Part shown: positions 18,915-28,219 of the stretch, piece after piece | Layout: the number at the start of each line of letters is the position of its first letter | How positions within the stretch are numbered: the first letter of the stretch is position 1 | Assembly: GCF_003031265.1 (NCBI RefSeq) | Contig: NZ_CP019966.1 | Coordinates: 1,736,001-1,800,000, forward strand | Direction of reading: 5' to 3' | From: Rhodopseudomonas palustris | GTDB lineage: Bacteria; Pseudomonadota; Alphaproteobacteria; Rhizobiales; Xanthobacteraceae | Length of the DNA: 64,000 nt | Notes under the pieces: model-generated | What the model was told of the DNA's origin: nothing | The model's database searches: none | The model's input: only the letters and a program-made list of their open reading frames with translations | Program-made: the position numbers and the translations under genes

Positions 18915-19861
18915 TGGCCCACAGCGAAGACCATAGCGCGCTCGCCGCGGAATACGCACTCGGCACGCTCGACGCCGCCGAATGGGCGGAAGCCGAGGCG
19001 CTGATACGCAGCGATGCGGAGTTCGCCGCGCTGGTCAAAGCGTGGGAGCTGAAGCTCGGCGCGCTTAATCAGATGGTCGGGCTGGTCGAGCCGCGCGGCG
19101 AGGTATGGGATCGGATCAAGGCGGCGATCGCCGCCGAGTCACAGCGCGCGGTGCCGCCGCCGGCTGCGCCGCCGATCGGTGACGTCGCCAGTGCCGGGGT
19201 GCTTGGCGCGCCGGGAGATCCGATCTTGCCGCGCCCTGCCAACGACACCGGTCCCGCACCCGTCAGCGAGTCGACCGAACTCAGCCCGGAATCCAAACGC
19301 GTCGTGCACTTCGCCAAGCGCGCCTACGTCTGGCGCGGCGTTGCGATGCTGTCGAGTGCGATCGCAGCGTCGCTGCTGTTGGTGGTCGGCGCGCAGGTGT
19401 ATCAGCCGGACCTGTTGCCGGATGCGGTTCGTCCGCCGATCCGCACCCAGATCGTCAAGGTCGAAACGCCGCCGCCAGCGGTGCCGGCGCAATACGTCGC
19501 CGTGCTGCAGAAGGACGGCAATGCGCCGGCCTTCATCCTCACCGTCGATGCCGGAACCAAGACTTTCACGGTGCGCCGGGTTGCAGCGTCGCCGGAGCCG
19601 GGCAAGAGTTACGAACTCTGGATCGTCTCCGACAAGCTGCAGAAGCCGCGCTCGCTCGGCGTGATCGGCAACCGCGATTTCACCGTCAATCCGGTGCTGT
19701 CGTCGTACGATCCCGACCTGGTAAGCAAAGCAACCTACGCGGTGACGGTCGAGCCCGAAGGCGGCTCGCCGACCGGCGTCGCCACTGGCCCGATCGTGTT
19801 CACCGGCAAGCTGGTGGAAAGCGTGCCGCCGGAGCCGATCCGAAACACGCCACGGCAGTAA
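18914..19861 (+). CDS. Anti-sigma factor, RskA/anti-sigma-K family
   Basis: A 315-residue membrane protein. The cytoplasmic N-terminus has the anti-sigma zinc-less pattern HSALAAEYALGTLDAAEWAEAE; one transmembrane helix lies near residues 145-165 (VAMLSSAIAASLLLVVGAQVY). The periplasmic C-terminal domain has the RskA signature SPEPGKSYELWIVSDKL and PTGVATGPIVFTG. It should hold the upstream sigma factor inactive at the inner membrane until a signal triggers release. The ATG at 18914 overlaps the sigma factor stop. Confidence 0.88.
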   Translation: MAHSEDHSALAAEYALGTLDAAEWAEAEALIRSDAEFAALVKAWELKLGALNQMVGLVEPRGEVWDRIKAAIAAESQRAVPPPAAPPIGDVASAGVLGAPGDPILPRPANDTGPAPVSESTELSPESKRVVHFAKRAYVWRGVAMLSSAIAASLLLVVGAQVYQPDLLPDAVRPPIRTQIVKVETPPPAVPAQYVAVLQKDGNAPAFILTVDAGTKTFTVRRVAASPEPGKSYELWIVSDKLQKPRSLGVIGNRDFTVNPVLSSYDPDLVSKATYAVTVEPEGGSPTGVATGPIVFTGKLVESVPPEPIRNTPRQ

Positions 19862-20008
19862 TCGACTGGTCCATGCGGAGACGACGCGTTGCGCCTCGTC
19901 ACCTCAGGTTCTGCCCAATCTGATTATTTCGAAGCGTTCTGCGACAGCGCGCGGACAAAAGCTGAAAAGCTCGACCAACCGCGCGACCAACTTCATCGCA
20001 CAAAAGAA

Positions 20009-20038
20009 AAACGCCCGTGGGGAGCGGGCGTTTTCCTT
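20009..20038. terminator. Bidirectional Rho-independent terminator
   Basis: AACGCCCG pairs with CGGGCGTT around a short GTGGGGAG-type loop, with an A-rich run on the left and a T-rich run on the right. It serves the anti-sigma gene (+) and the small gene at 20124 (-). Confidence 0.85.
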
Positions 20039-20123
20039 TGGGTCTCCACTTGGGGTGAGTGGGACCTCCTCAGCTCACGCGTCAGCCAGGGGGGCTATCT
20101 GGCATGCGTGAACGCTGGAACGG

Positions 20124-20324
20124 TTAGCGGATCACCATCGTTTCCGCCTTGCTGATCGCGGTCGGTTTGCCGGCTTTGATCACCTTGGCAGTCTGGGTGT
20201 AGCCGTCGTCGGCCCCAAGCCGCGCGGTGATGCCGAGGCCCGCCACCGCGATCCCGGCGACCAGAGCCACCGCCACAATCTTCAAGTGGGTGCTGCGATC
20301 GGCACTGTAGATCGAATGGTTCAT
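20124..20324 (-). CDS. Small single-span membrane or exported protein
   Basis: A 66-residue protein starting MNHSIYSADRSTHLKIVAVA. One hydrophobic helix (IVAVALVAGIAVAGLGITA) is followed by a short polar tail with repeated Lys and Ala. The reverse ATG at 20324 has a strong AGGAGG site 7 bases upstream. Small proteins with this layout are common in Bradyrhizobiaceae; function unknown. Confidence 0.7.
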   Translation of the reverse strand: MNHSIYSADRSTHLKIVAVALVAGIAVAGLGITARLGADDGYTQTAKVIKAGKPTAISKAETMVIR

Positions 20325-20655
20325 GCGGAGCCTCCTGGTGTCTTCTCCACCCTCGGAAATTCGTGTTTGCGATCCCGAAGCAGGTTCAAAGAACTCACGC
20401 AGAAAACGTAGGAAATCGCTCGGCCGTTCCGCAGAGGGGGTCACAAACGCGTGAACAAGCGTGATAGTGCGCGAGAATGCAGTGCGAAAAGCTTGCCTAA
20501 CTTACTGAAAATTAATCAAATCAGGTGCGGCGAGGCTGCCTTGGCCGTTCCCGCAGCCATCGGCAGTAAAATACCACCCGAGGCCAATAGGCCTTGTCTG
20601 TTGCGCAAAAGTCGCGCAGTCGCCTTGTCTTCCAAAGGCTGGGAACCGGGCGGCT
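20325..20655. other. Intergenic region upstream of the small membrane protein gene
   Basis: About 330 bases of lower GC than the flanks between the flhA stop and the small gene. It must contain the small gene's promoter. I see no recognisable operator or hairpin. Confidence 0.4.
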
Positions 20656-22893
20656 TTAGACGCTGCCGACCGTCTTCAACCGCGCCCGCGGATGGATCTC
20701 GGCCTGCGACATCACCGTGGTCTGGGCCCGGAAGCGTTCGACCAGGGAGCGGACGAACGGCCGGATCGAGGCGGAGGTCACCAGCACCGGCGCTTCACCT
20801 TCGCGGGCGGCCTGTTCGAACTTGTCGCGCACCGCGGTCATGAACTCGGACAGCTTCGACGGCGCCATCGCCAGGGTGCGGTCTTCGCCCTGGCCAATGA
20901 TGGATTCGGCGAACGCCTGCTCCCACTTGGCCGATAGCGCGATCAGCGGCAGGTAGCCGTTGTACGAGGTGTTCTGCGCGCAGATCTGGCGGGCCAGCCG
21001 TGCACGGACGTGCTCGACGATGGTCGACGGATTGCGCGAGAACGCCAGCGCTTCGGCGATGCCTTCGAGGATGGTCGACAGGTCGCGGATCGAGACGCGC
21101 TCGGCGAGCAGCAGCTGGAGCACGCGCTGGATGCCCGAGACGGTGATCTGACCGGGGACGATGTCCTTGACCAGTTCGCCCTGTTCCTTCGGCAGGTCTT
21201 TGAGCAGCTTCTGGGTTTCGCCATAGGACAACAGGTCGGACATGTTGGCCTTGAGTAGTTCGGTCAGGTGGGTCGACAGCACGGTGGCGGCGTCGACCAC
21301 CGTGTAGCCCTTCAGCGACGCCTCTTCCTTGAAGTTGGCGTCGACCCAGGTGGCGGGCAGGCCGAACGTCGGCTCGGTGGTGTGGATACCGGGCACCGTC
21401 ACCTGTTCGCCGGCCGGGTCCATCACCATGAACTGGTTCGGCCAGATCCGGCCGGTGCCGGCGTCGACTTCCTTGATCTTGATGACGTAGGTGTTGGCCT
21501 CGAGCTGAACGTTGTCGAGGATGCGCACTGCCGGCATCACGAAGCCCATTTCGATCGCCAGCGAGCGGCGCAGCGCCTTGATCTGTTCGGTGAGGCGGTC
21601 GGTGCCGTCCGGGCCGTTGACCAGCGGCAGCAGCGCGTAACCGAGCTCGATCTTCAGATCGTCGATCTTCAGCGCCGCCGCGATCGGCTCTTCGGCGGAC
21701 GCTGCCGCGGCTGCAGCTGCGGCGGCTTCCGGCGCGACTGCGGCCTGCGCCTTTTCGGCGGTGACTTCCGCCTTCCGCTTGCGCGCCTTCAAGGCCAGGA
21801 AGGCCGAGCCGCTGCCCAGCGCCAGGAACGGAATGGTCGGAATGCCCGGCAGCACCGCCAGCACCAGCATCACCGCGGCCGCCATGCCCAGCGCCTGCGG
21901 ATAGCCGGAGAGCTGGCCCATCATCGCCTTGTCGGCCGAGCCGGAGATGCCGGCCTTCGACACCAACAGGCCCGCCGCGGTCGAAACGATCAGTGCCGGG
22001 ATCTGGGTCACCAGGCCATCGCCGACCGTCAGCAGCGTGTAGGTGTGGCCGGCTTCGGAGAACGACAGCCCCTGCTGCGCCACGCCGATGATGATGCCGC
22101 CGATCACGTTGATGAACACGATCAGCAGGCCGGCGATGGCGTCGCCGCGGACGAACTTCGAGGCACCGTCCATGGCGCCGAAGAAGCCGCTTTCGTCCTC
22201 CAGCTCCTTGCGCCGCGCTTTGGCGGTGGCTTCGTCGATCAGTCCGGCCGACAGATCGGCGTCGATCGCCATCTGCTTGCCGGGCATCGAGTCCAACTGG
22301 AAGCGTGCCGCGACTTCGGCGATACGGCCCGAACCCTTAGTGATGACGACGAAGTTGACGATGATCAGGATCGTGAACACGATGATCCCGATCACGAAAT
22401 TGCCGCCCATCACGAAGCCGCCGAACGCCTCGATGACGTGACCGGCGGCCGCGGTGCCTTCGTGGCCGTGCGACAGGATCAGCCGGGTCGACGCCATATT
22501 CAGCGACAGCCGCAGCATGGTCGAGATCAGCAGCACGGTCGGGAATGACGAGAATTCCAGCGGCGCCTGAATGAACAACGACGTCATCAGGATCAAGATC
22601 GACAGTGTGATCGAGATCGCCAGGAACAGGTCGAGAATGATCGCCGGCAGCGGCAGGATCAGCACGACCAGGATGGTCAGCACGCCGATCGCGAGCGCGA
22701 GGTCGCCGCGCCGCAGTATGGCGATCATTTCTTTGAGGCTGGGAATGCCGGCGCCCGTGCCCTGGCCGACCGTGGTGTCCGTCATTTCAGCCGCAGTCCC
22801 CTGTGCGCGTCGCTTGCGCCGGCCGGACGTCTTCGCTGCGACCGGAGGGGCGCTGGGTCCGACGTGAGGCAGCGCACTGGCGTCCACGGGCAT
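20656..22893 (-). CDS. flhA: Flagellar biosynthesis protein FlhA
   Basis: Up to 745 residues. The N-terminal half has about eight transmembrane helices (ALAIGVLTILVVLILPLPAI onward) and the FHIPEP-family segment VVITKGSGRIAEVAARFQLD, then DSMPGKQMAIDADL. The C-terminal half is the cytoplasmic export-gate domain. FlhA forms the nonameric export gate that receives chaperone-substrate complexes with FliI/FliJ. The start is uncertain: a GTG at 22887 with GGGGA upstream, the ATG at 22893, or the ATG at 22785, which gives 709 residues, closer to the family norm. Confidence 0.93.
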   Translation of the reverse strand: MPVDASALPHVGPSAPPVAAKTSGRRKRRAQGTAAEMTDTTVGQGTGAGIPSLKEMIAILRRGDLALAIGVLTILVVLILPLPAIILDLFLAISITLSILILMTSLFIQAPLEFSSFPTVLLISTMLRLSLNMASTRLILSHGHEGTAAAGHVIEAFGGFVMGGNFVIGIIVFTILIIVNFVVITKGSGRIAEVAARFQLDSMPGKQMAIDADLSAGLIDEATAKARRKELEDESGFFGAMDGASKFVRGDAIAGLLIVFINVIGGIIIGVAQQGLSFSEAGHTYTLLTVGDGLVTQIPALIVSTAAGLLVSKAGISGSADKAMMGQLSGYPQALGMAAAVMLVLAVLPGIPTIPFLALGSGSAFLALKARKRKAEVTAEKAQAAVAPEAAAAAAAAASAEEPIAAALKIDDLKIELGYALLPLVNGPDGTDRLTEQIKALRRSLAIEMGFVMPAVRILDNVQLEANTYVIKIKEVDAGTGRIWPNQFMVMDPAGEQVTVPGIHTTEPTFGLPATWVDANFKEEASLKGYTVVDAATVLSTHLTELLKANMSDLLSYGETQKLLKDLPKEQGELVKDIVPGQITVSGIQRVLQLLLAERVSIRDLSTILEGIAEALAFSRNPSTIVEHVRARLARQICAQNTSYNGYLPLIALSAKWEQAFAESIIGQGEDRTLAMAPSKLSEFMTAVRDKFEQAAREGEAPVLVTSASIRPFVRSLVERFRAQTTVMSQAEIHPRARLKTVGSV

Positions 22894-23047
22894 TCCCCGT
22901 TTTTCGCGGCCGACGACACTTCTTCACTGGGCAAAATTTGCCCGGTTCATGGTTAGCAAAGGGTTAACGCCGCCCCGGGTGCGACCGCATGGCAGGGCGC
23001 TGGCCGGCGGCCTTGACCCCGAGCCCGGCGCCCGAAACTCTGTGCAA

Positions 23048-24292
23048 ATGGAAACGCTCGTGGAAAAGACCGGCAAAACGCCGGCGTTCACGCTCGACTC
23101 GCGCCAGGCGTGGGTTCGGCTCGGAGTGGCGCTGGTGATCGGCTCGATCGGCAGCGTCGGGATGTGGTCGGTGGTGGTGGTGCTGCCGCTGGTGCAGGCG
23201 GAGTTCGCCGCCAGCCGCGGGGCAGCCTCGCTGGCCTTCACCATGGCGATGCTCGGCTTCGGCCTCGGCGGCGTCGCCACCGGCAAGCTCACCGACCGGT
23301 TCGGTATCGTGATTGCAATCGGCAGCGGCATCGGCCTGCTCGGGCTCGGCTATGTCGGCGCCGGGCTGTCGGTTGCGCTCTGGCAGTTCGCCGCCTTTCA
23401 TCTCCTGATCGGCGCCGGTGCCTCGGCGACGTTCGGCCCGCTGATGGCCGAAGCCTCGCACTGGTTCGAGCGCTATCGCGGGCTGGCAGTGACGATTGCC
23501 GCCAGCGGCAATTATCTCGCCGGCACGATCTGGCCGCCGCTGGTCAATTGGGGCAGCGCCAGCATCGGCTGGCGGGCCACTCATCTGGCGATCAGCGGGT
23601 TCTGTGTCGTCGCGATGACGCTGATGGTGCTGATCCTGCGCGCCAGGATGCGCGGCCACGCCGCTGCCAGCCACGCCGCAGCGCCGCCGCCGAAGATCGA
23701 TCTGCAGCTTCCCACCAATACGCTCACGGTGCTGCTGAGCGTCGCCAGTATCGCCTGCTGCGTGGCGATGGCGATGCCGCAGGTCCATATCGTCGCCTAT
23801 TGCGGCGACCTCGGCTACGGCGCAGCGCGCGGCGCCGAGATGCTGTCGCTGATGCTGGCGTTCGGCATTATCAGCAGGATCGGATCCGGCTTCTTGGCTG
23901 ATCGGATCGGCGGCATCCGCACGCTGCTGCTCGGCTCGGTGGCGCAGGGCGCAGCGCTGATGTTCTATCTGTTCTTCGACAGCCTCGGGTCGCTTTACGT
24001 AATCTCGGCGATGTTCGGTCTGTTCCAGGGTGGCATCGTGCCGGCCTATGCGATCATCGTCCGCGAGGCGATGCCAGCGCGCGAGGCCGCGACCCGAGTC
24101 GGCATCGTCATCATGGCCTCGGTGCTTGGCATGTCGTTCGGCGGCTGGATTTCCGGGGTGATCTTCGACGCCACCGGCTCCTACGCGGCCGCCTTCGTCA
24201 ACGGCATGGCGTGGAACGCGGTCAACGTCGCGATCATACTGATGCTGTTGCTGCGCAGCCGGCGGCGCGGCCCACAGGTGGCGATGGCGTAG
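23048..24292 (+). CDS. MFS transporter
   Basis: A 414-residue major facilitator with about 12 hydrophobic helices. The first begins at WVRLGVALVIGSIGSVGMWS. The loop 2-3 signature is GGVATGKLTDRFGIVI, and the matching second-half segment is GSGFLADRIGGIRTLLLG. It is inner-membrane. Substrate is not evident; the layout resembles monocarboxylate or oxalate/formate-type carriers. ATG 23048 is preferred because residues before it are unlike a membrane protein. Confidence 0.85.
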   Translation: METLVEKTGKTPAFTLDSRQAWVRLGVALVIGSIGSVGMWSVVVVLPLVQAEFAASRGAASLAFTMAMLGFGLGGVATGKLTDRFGIVIAIGSGIGLLGLGYVGAGLSVALWQFAAFHLLIGAGASATFGPLMAEASHWFERYRGLAVTIAASGNYLAGTIWPPLVNWGSASIGWRATHLAISGFCVVAMTLMVLILRARMRGHAAASHAAAPPPKIDLQLPTNTLTVLLSVASIACCVAMAMPQVHIVAYCGDLGYGAARGAEMLSLMLAFGIISRIGSGFLADRIGGIRTLLLGSVAQGAALMFYLFFDSLGSLYVISAMFGLFQGGIVPAYAIIVREAMPAREAATRVGIVIMASVLGMSFGGWISGVIFDATGSYAAAFVNGMAWNAVNVAIILMLLLRSRRRGPQVAMA

Positions 24293-24316
24293 CGGGATCT
24301 TATCGGAGGCCGGAAA

Positions 24317-24353
24317 AGAAAGAGCCGCGCAGCTGATAGCCGCGCGGCTTCTT
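24317..24353. terminator. Terminator between the MFS and chemoreceptor genes
   Basis: AGCCGCGC pairs with GCGCGGCT around a loop of about ten bases, flanked by A-rich sequence on the left and CTTCTT on the right. It separates two convergent genes. Confidence 0.7.
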
Positions 24354-24376
24354 GAGGAAAAGCTGAAGAGGCTGGC

Positions 24377-26068
24377 TCAGGCGGCCCTGACACTCTGCAG
24401 GAAGTTGGCGACCTCGACCTTCAACCGGTTGGAGTCCTGCGACAGCGACTGCGCCGCCGACAGCACCTGGGCCGATGCCGATCCGGTTTCGGTGGCGCCG
24501 CGCTGCACGTCGACGATGTTGGCTGATACCTCGTTGGTGCCACGCGCCGCTTGCTGAACGTTGCGGGCGATCTCCTGGGTCGCGGCGCCTTGTTCTTCGA
24601 CCGCCGACGCGATCGTCGATGCGATCTCCGACATCCGCTCGATGGTGTGGCCGATCTCGCGGATCGCCGACACCGACTCGCCGGTCGCCGCCTGGATGCC
24701 GCCGATGTGCTGGCTGATCTCGCCGGTCGCCTTCGAGGTCTGTTCGGCCAAAGCCTTCACTTCGGCCGCCACCACGGCGAAGCCGCGGCCGGCTTCGCCG
24801 GCGCGCGCCGCTTCGATCGTGGCGTTGAGTGCGAGTAGATTGGTCTGACCAGCGATGGTGTTGATCAGTTCGACCACATCGCCGATCCGGGCGGCGGCCT
24901 GCGACAGCTCGCCGACGGTGGCGTTGGTCTTGCGCGCCTGATCGACCGCCTCGACGGCGATGCGGGCGGATTCCTGCACCTGCCGGCTGATCTCGTTGAT
25001 CGACGAGGTCATCTCCTCGGTCGCCGACGCCACCGACTGCACGTTGGTGGAGGCCTGTTCGGAGGCGGCTGCGACGGTGGTGGTGATCGTCTGGGCGTGC
25101 TCCGCCGTTTTCGTCAGTGTGCCCGCCGAAGCTTCCAGTTCGGTCGAAGCCGACGATACGGTCTCGACGATCTCGCCCACGGAGGATTCGAACTGCCGGG
25201 TGGCGGCGTCGATGCGGTGGCCGCGGGCGATCTTCTCTTCGGTGTCCTTGGCTGCGGCCGCATCGGCCGCGCGCTTATCGATCAGCGCCTGCTTGAACAC
25301 CTGCAGCGCATCGGCCATGGCGCCGATCTCGGTGTTCTTGCCACGATGCGGCACCTCGGCGGAGAGATCGCCGCGGGTGAAATCCTGCATCGGCTTGACG
25401 ATCGACGCGATACCCCGCGACAGATCGCGGATCACAAGGATGCTGGCGGTGATGCCGATCGCGATTGCGACAAGCAGGATGCCGATCATCACGACGATCG
25501 CCCACAGATAGGTCGCTTCCGCACTCGCGGTGGCGCCTGCCGCGCCTTTGTCGTTGAGCTCGATGTCCTTCTTCAGCACCTCGTCGATCTGTCCGCTCAT
25601 CGGGCCCATCGTCTTGAGCATGTAGTCGTTGGCGGCGACCGGAAGCTCACCGGCGGCTTTGCGCGACATCTCCAGGCCGGCGGGAGCGAGGCTGGTGTAG
25701 TTCGCCCACGACGCGACGAGGGTGTCGTACAACTTGCGCTCTTCCGGTGTGGCGACCATCGGCGCGTAGGTGCGCAGCGATTGCTTCACCGCCTCATCGA
25801 ATGCGGCGAGTTGCTTCTCGATTGCCAGCTTGCGTTCGGTGGTAGCTTCGAGCAAGTGCGCGCGCAGCGTGTTGCGATATAGCGCCACGTTGGTGCGCAT
25901 CTCGCCGAGAACCCGGACCGACGGCATCCAATTGGTGCCGATATCGACAGTGCTCGCATTCAACGTCCGCATCTGCAGCAGGCCAAGTAAACCGAGGCCA
26001 GAGAGCGCGATCAGCAAGACAGCGACGAGGGTGGTGATTTTCGTCCGTAACGGGACATTGGCGAGCAT
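24377..26068 (-). CDS. Methyl-accepting chemotaxis protein
   Basis: A 563-residue chemoreceptor. It has an N-terminal membrane helix (residues 8-30), a periplasmic four-helix-bundle type sensor (to about 185), a second membrane helix ([20 protein letters not shown]), a HAMP domain ([19 protein letters not shown]) and a long signalling domain with the tip segment near [20 protein letters not shown]. It signals to CheA/CheW. It is monocistronic and reads towards a terminator shared with the MFS gene. The ligand is unknown. Confidence 0.92.
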   Translation of the reverse strand: MLANVPLRTKITTLVAVLLIALSGLGLLGLLQMRTLNASTVDIGTNWMPSVRVLGEMRTNVALYRNTLRAHLLEATTERKLAIEKQLAAFDEAVKQSLRTYAPMVATPEERKLYDTLVASWANYTSLAPAGLEMSRKAAGELPVAANDYMLKTMGPMSGQIDEVLKKDIELNDKGAAGATASAEATYLWAIVVMIGILLVAIAIGITASILVIRDLSRGIASIVKPMQDFTRGDLSAEVPHRGKNTEIGAMADALQVFKQALIDKRAADAAAAKDTEEKIARGHRIDAATRQFESSVGEIVETVSSASTELEASAGTLTKTAEHAQTITTTVAAASEQASTNVQSVASATEEMTSSINEISRQVQESARIAVEAVDQARKTNATVGELSQAAARIGDVVELINTIAGQTNLLALNATIEAARAGEAGRGFAVVAAEVKALAEQTSKATGEISQHIGGIQAATGESVSAIREIGHTIERMSEIASTIASAVEEQGAATQEIARNVQQAARGTNEVSANIVDVQRGATETGSASAQVLSAAQSLSQDSNRLKVEVANFLQSVRAA

Positions 26069-26622
26069 GGTTGGTCCAATTCAACTTATAGGCGACGAGA
26101 TGTCGCGCGATGATCGGCCGCATCCTCGGTTAAAATGTTTGTTCAAAAGCTAATCAATTTGTACGCGATCGAACATATTGCGCGGCGCAATCTGCAGAGC
26201 TCACGGTCCGCGCCCACATGAAGCGAGGACTGAACTAATCGATTGGATGAAACGATCTTCGACTGATGAAAGAGGAGATCGTCGGAGAGATTCAAAGCTC
26301 GATGTGCTGACTGATCGATTTTGCTCACAGGCCCCGACCTTCCTTGCTCCCGATCGGTGGGACGAGCCGAGCATGTCGGTGCCGCGAATGTCAGCCCGCG
26401 GCGTCGCCATCGGCGCGGTTCGACGCTTTCGCTCGGACGCAGGACCTTCAATCCCCGTGGCTGATCGTCGGTATGCCCAGGCTGAAACCGCGCACCCCCG
26501 CCATGCCCCGCGAGCGCGGTCCAGCCGGTTTTGGTCCCGGGCGCCCGCAACCTGCCAATTGCCCGCGAAGTTCTGCCATTGTATGGGGAGGCCGCACCGT
26601 CCGCCCTCCGCGGCCGCCGGCG
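26069..26622. other. Intergenic region between chemoreceptor and tRNA-Ile
   Basis: About 550 bases. The left 250 bases are lower in GC and presumably carry the chemoreceptor promoter. The right part is GC-rich and leads into the tRNA. Open frames here (for example 26143-26637 on the reverse strand) have arginine/proline-rich translations with no recognisable motif, and I do not count them as genes. Confidence 0.4.
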
Positions 26623-26698
26623 GGGCCTGTAGCTCAATGGTTAGAGCCGACCGCTCATAACGGTCTGGTTGCAGGTTCGAGTCCTGCCGGGCCCACCA
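26623..26698 (+). tRNA. tRNA with CAT anticodon, probably tRNA-Ile2 (lysidine-modified)
   Basis: A full cloverleaf. The acceptor is GGGCCTG/CGGGCCC, the D arm contains AGCTCAATGGTTAGAGC, the anticodon loop is CTCATAA with CAT, the T arm contains GGTTCGAGTCC, and CCA is encoded. The acceptor and D-arm pattern resembles E. coli tRNA-Ile2 rather than initiator or elongator tRNA-Met, so isoleucine (codon ATA) is the likely identity. Confidence 0.88.
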
Positions 26699-26741
26699 CA
26701 GATGCTGTGGCGGAGCCTTGCCCCCAAGGGAGGCTTCTCAA

Positions 26742-27797
26742 ATGAACGACGTGCAATCCTCGTCAGTGCCGCTGCAGCCGGCTCGGTTCTCGACCGCTGC
26801 GGTTCCGGAGCGCGACCGATTCGATGCTTGGCGGGAGTACTTGCGTCCGGTGGCCGATCTGACGCCGATTGCCCATCGTCAGCGGAAGGCTTCGATCGAC
26901 CTGGCGACATGGGACCTCGGCAGCTTCGCCATGTGCCAGGAGAGGAGTTCCGGCACCCGGTTCTCCCGGACGCCGCGCCGGGTGAAGACCATTTTCGCGG
27001 ACCATTGGTATCTCTTTTTGATCAAGGAGGGCGCGAACTGGGTGGTCAGCGATGGTGGCTGTTCGGCCGAGCAGGTGTCACGCGGCACCTCCGGTCAGGT
27101 CGGCTTCTATTCGCTCGGTGAAGCATTCCACGGCGAGATGCAGCCGATGGAAATTTTGATGCTGTTCATCCCGCGCGACCAGTTCGCCCCGCAGGCCGGC
27201 ACGTTGGACCGGCTCAACAACACGATTATCGACACCGCACGCGGACGGTTGCTGTCCGATTACATGCTGGCATTGGAGCGCCGGTTGCCGGAGCTGACCA
27301 AGGAAGATGTGCCGGCGATCGTTCGAGCCACCGAGGCGATGATTACGGCCTGTTTGGCGCCGGCGCCGCACAGCGCGGAAGAAGCCCGCGAAGGGATCAT
27401 CTTGAGCCTGGGCGAGCGGGCTCGCCGGGTGGTGCAGTCTCAGCTGTCGAATCCGAAGCTGACACCGGCGAGTCTCGCCAAGAGCATGGGCGTGTCGCGG
27501 AGCGTGCTCTATCGCCTGTTCGAGCCGCACGGCGGCGCGGCGCGCTATGTTCGCAACACGCGCCTGGCCTCGGCTCACCGCGCGCTGTGTGACTTTGCAG
27601 AGACCCGGCAGATTCAGCAAATCGCCGACTCGTTTGGCTTCACCTGCGCGCAGGAATTCAGCCGCGCGTTCCGCCAGCGCTACGGCTACAGCCCGTCCGA
27701 GCTACGCGCCGATTGCAGCCAATCGGTCCGCCGCCTCTGCGGCCAGGCGACGGAGGGCGGCCGGACGCTGGGCGAATTCTTGCGGACCACGGCCTGA
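26742..27797 (+). CDS. AraC-family transcriptional regulator
   Basis: A 351-residue protein. The N-terminal 200 residues form a cupin-like ligand-binding domain of the AraC_binding_2 type (RFDAWREYL near the start, GQVGFYSLGEAFHGEM). The C-terminal 100 residues hold the two helix-turn-helix motifs: LTPASLAKSMGVSRSVLYRLF, then IQQIADSFGFTCAQEFSRAF and YGYSPSELR. The signal is unknown. It stands alone, 43 bases after tRNA-Ile. ATG 26742 is chosen over 26718. Confidence 0.88.
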   Translation: MNDVQSSSVPLQPARFSTAAVPERDRFDAWREYLRPVADLTPIAHRQRKASIDLATWDLGSFAMCQERSSGTRFSRTPRRVKTIFADHWYLFLIKEGANWVVSDGGCSAEQVSRGTSGQVGFYSLGEAFHGEMQPMEILMLFIPRDQFAPQAGTLDRLNNTIIDTARGRLLSDYMLALERRLPELTKEDVPAIVRATEAMITACLAPAPHSAEEAREGIILSLGERARRVVQSQLSNPKLTPASLAKSMGVSRSVLYRLFEPHGGAARYVRNTRLASAHRALCDFAETRQIQQIADSFGFTCAQEFSRAFRQRYGYSPSELRADCSQSVRRLCGQATEGGRTLGEFLRTTA

Positions 27798-28219
27798 CGA
27801 AATCGACAGACCGCTTGTCCGCGGATCGTCCCGGCTTGCGCCAGATATGACGTCCTGCAATGCGCGCGAAATCTTTGCGCTGTAATCTGAAAACGTCGGG
27901 GCGTTCAGGTCCGCTCAGCGGAGCTATCGCTGTTGTTCGAAATTGCTCACTGGTACGTGGGTATCATTCTTCCGACCCGAATCGTGCTTAACTGATCCGC
28001 TTCCCTCCTGCGACGCCCGCCGCAGTCTCTTCTTTGTGGGTACTTTTATACTGTTATCGACGCGATTGGTCGCCATCGATTTTTGGGACCGGTTGCTGCG
28101 AAAGCGAGACGAAAAGCCAACGCCCCGCCGCCCGATAAGGGTCTAGAGTTCAGCACTGAATAAACGGCCGGGCCGCGCCCGGCCGGAGAAGCTGGCCGAA
28201 CAAACTGTTGTACCCGCTG
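27798..28219. other. Intergenic region before the GGDEF-hemerythrin gene
   Basis: About 420 bases with lower GC than the genes. A GC-rich palindrome (GGCCGGGCC/GGCCCGGCC-like) lies near 28165-28185, just before the next gene, and could be a terminator or a leader hairpin. No other signal was seen. Confidence 0.4.

Noticed and set aside
21268..22548. 426-residue forward frame opposite flhA
   Set aside because: Antisense shadow with low-complexity composition.
26143..26637. 164-residue reverse frame upstream of tRNA-Ile
   Set aside because: Arg/Pro/Gly-rich, overlaps the tRNA start and has no motif.
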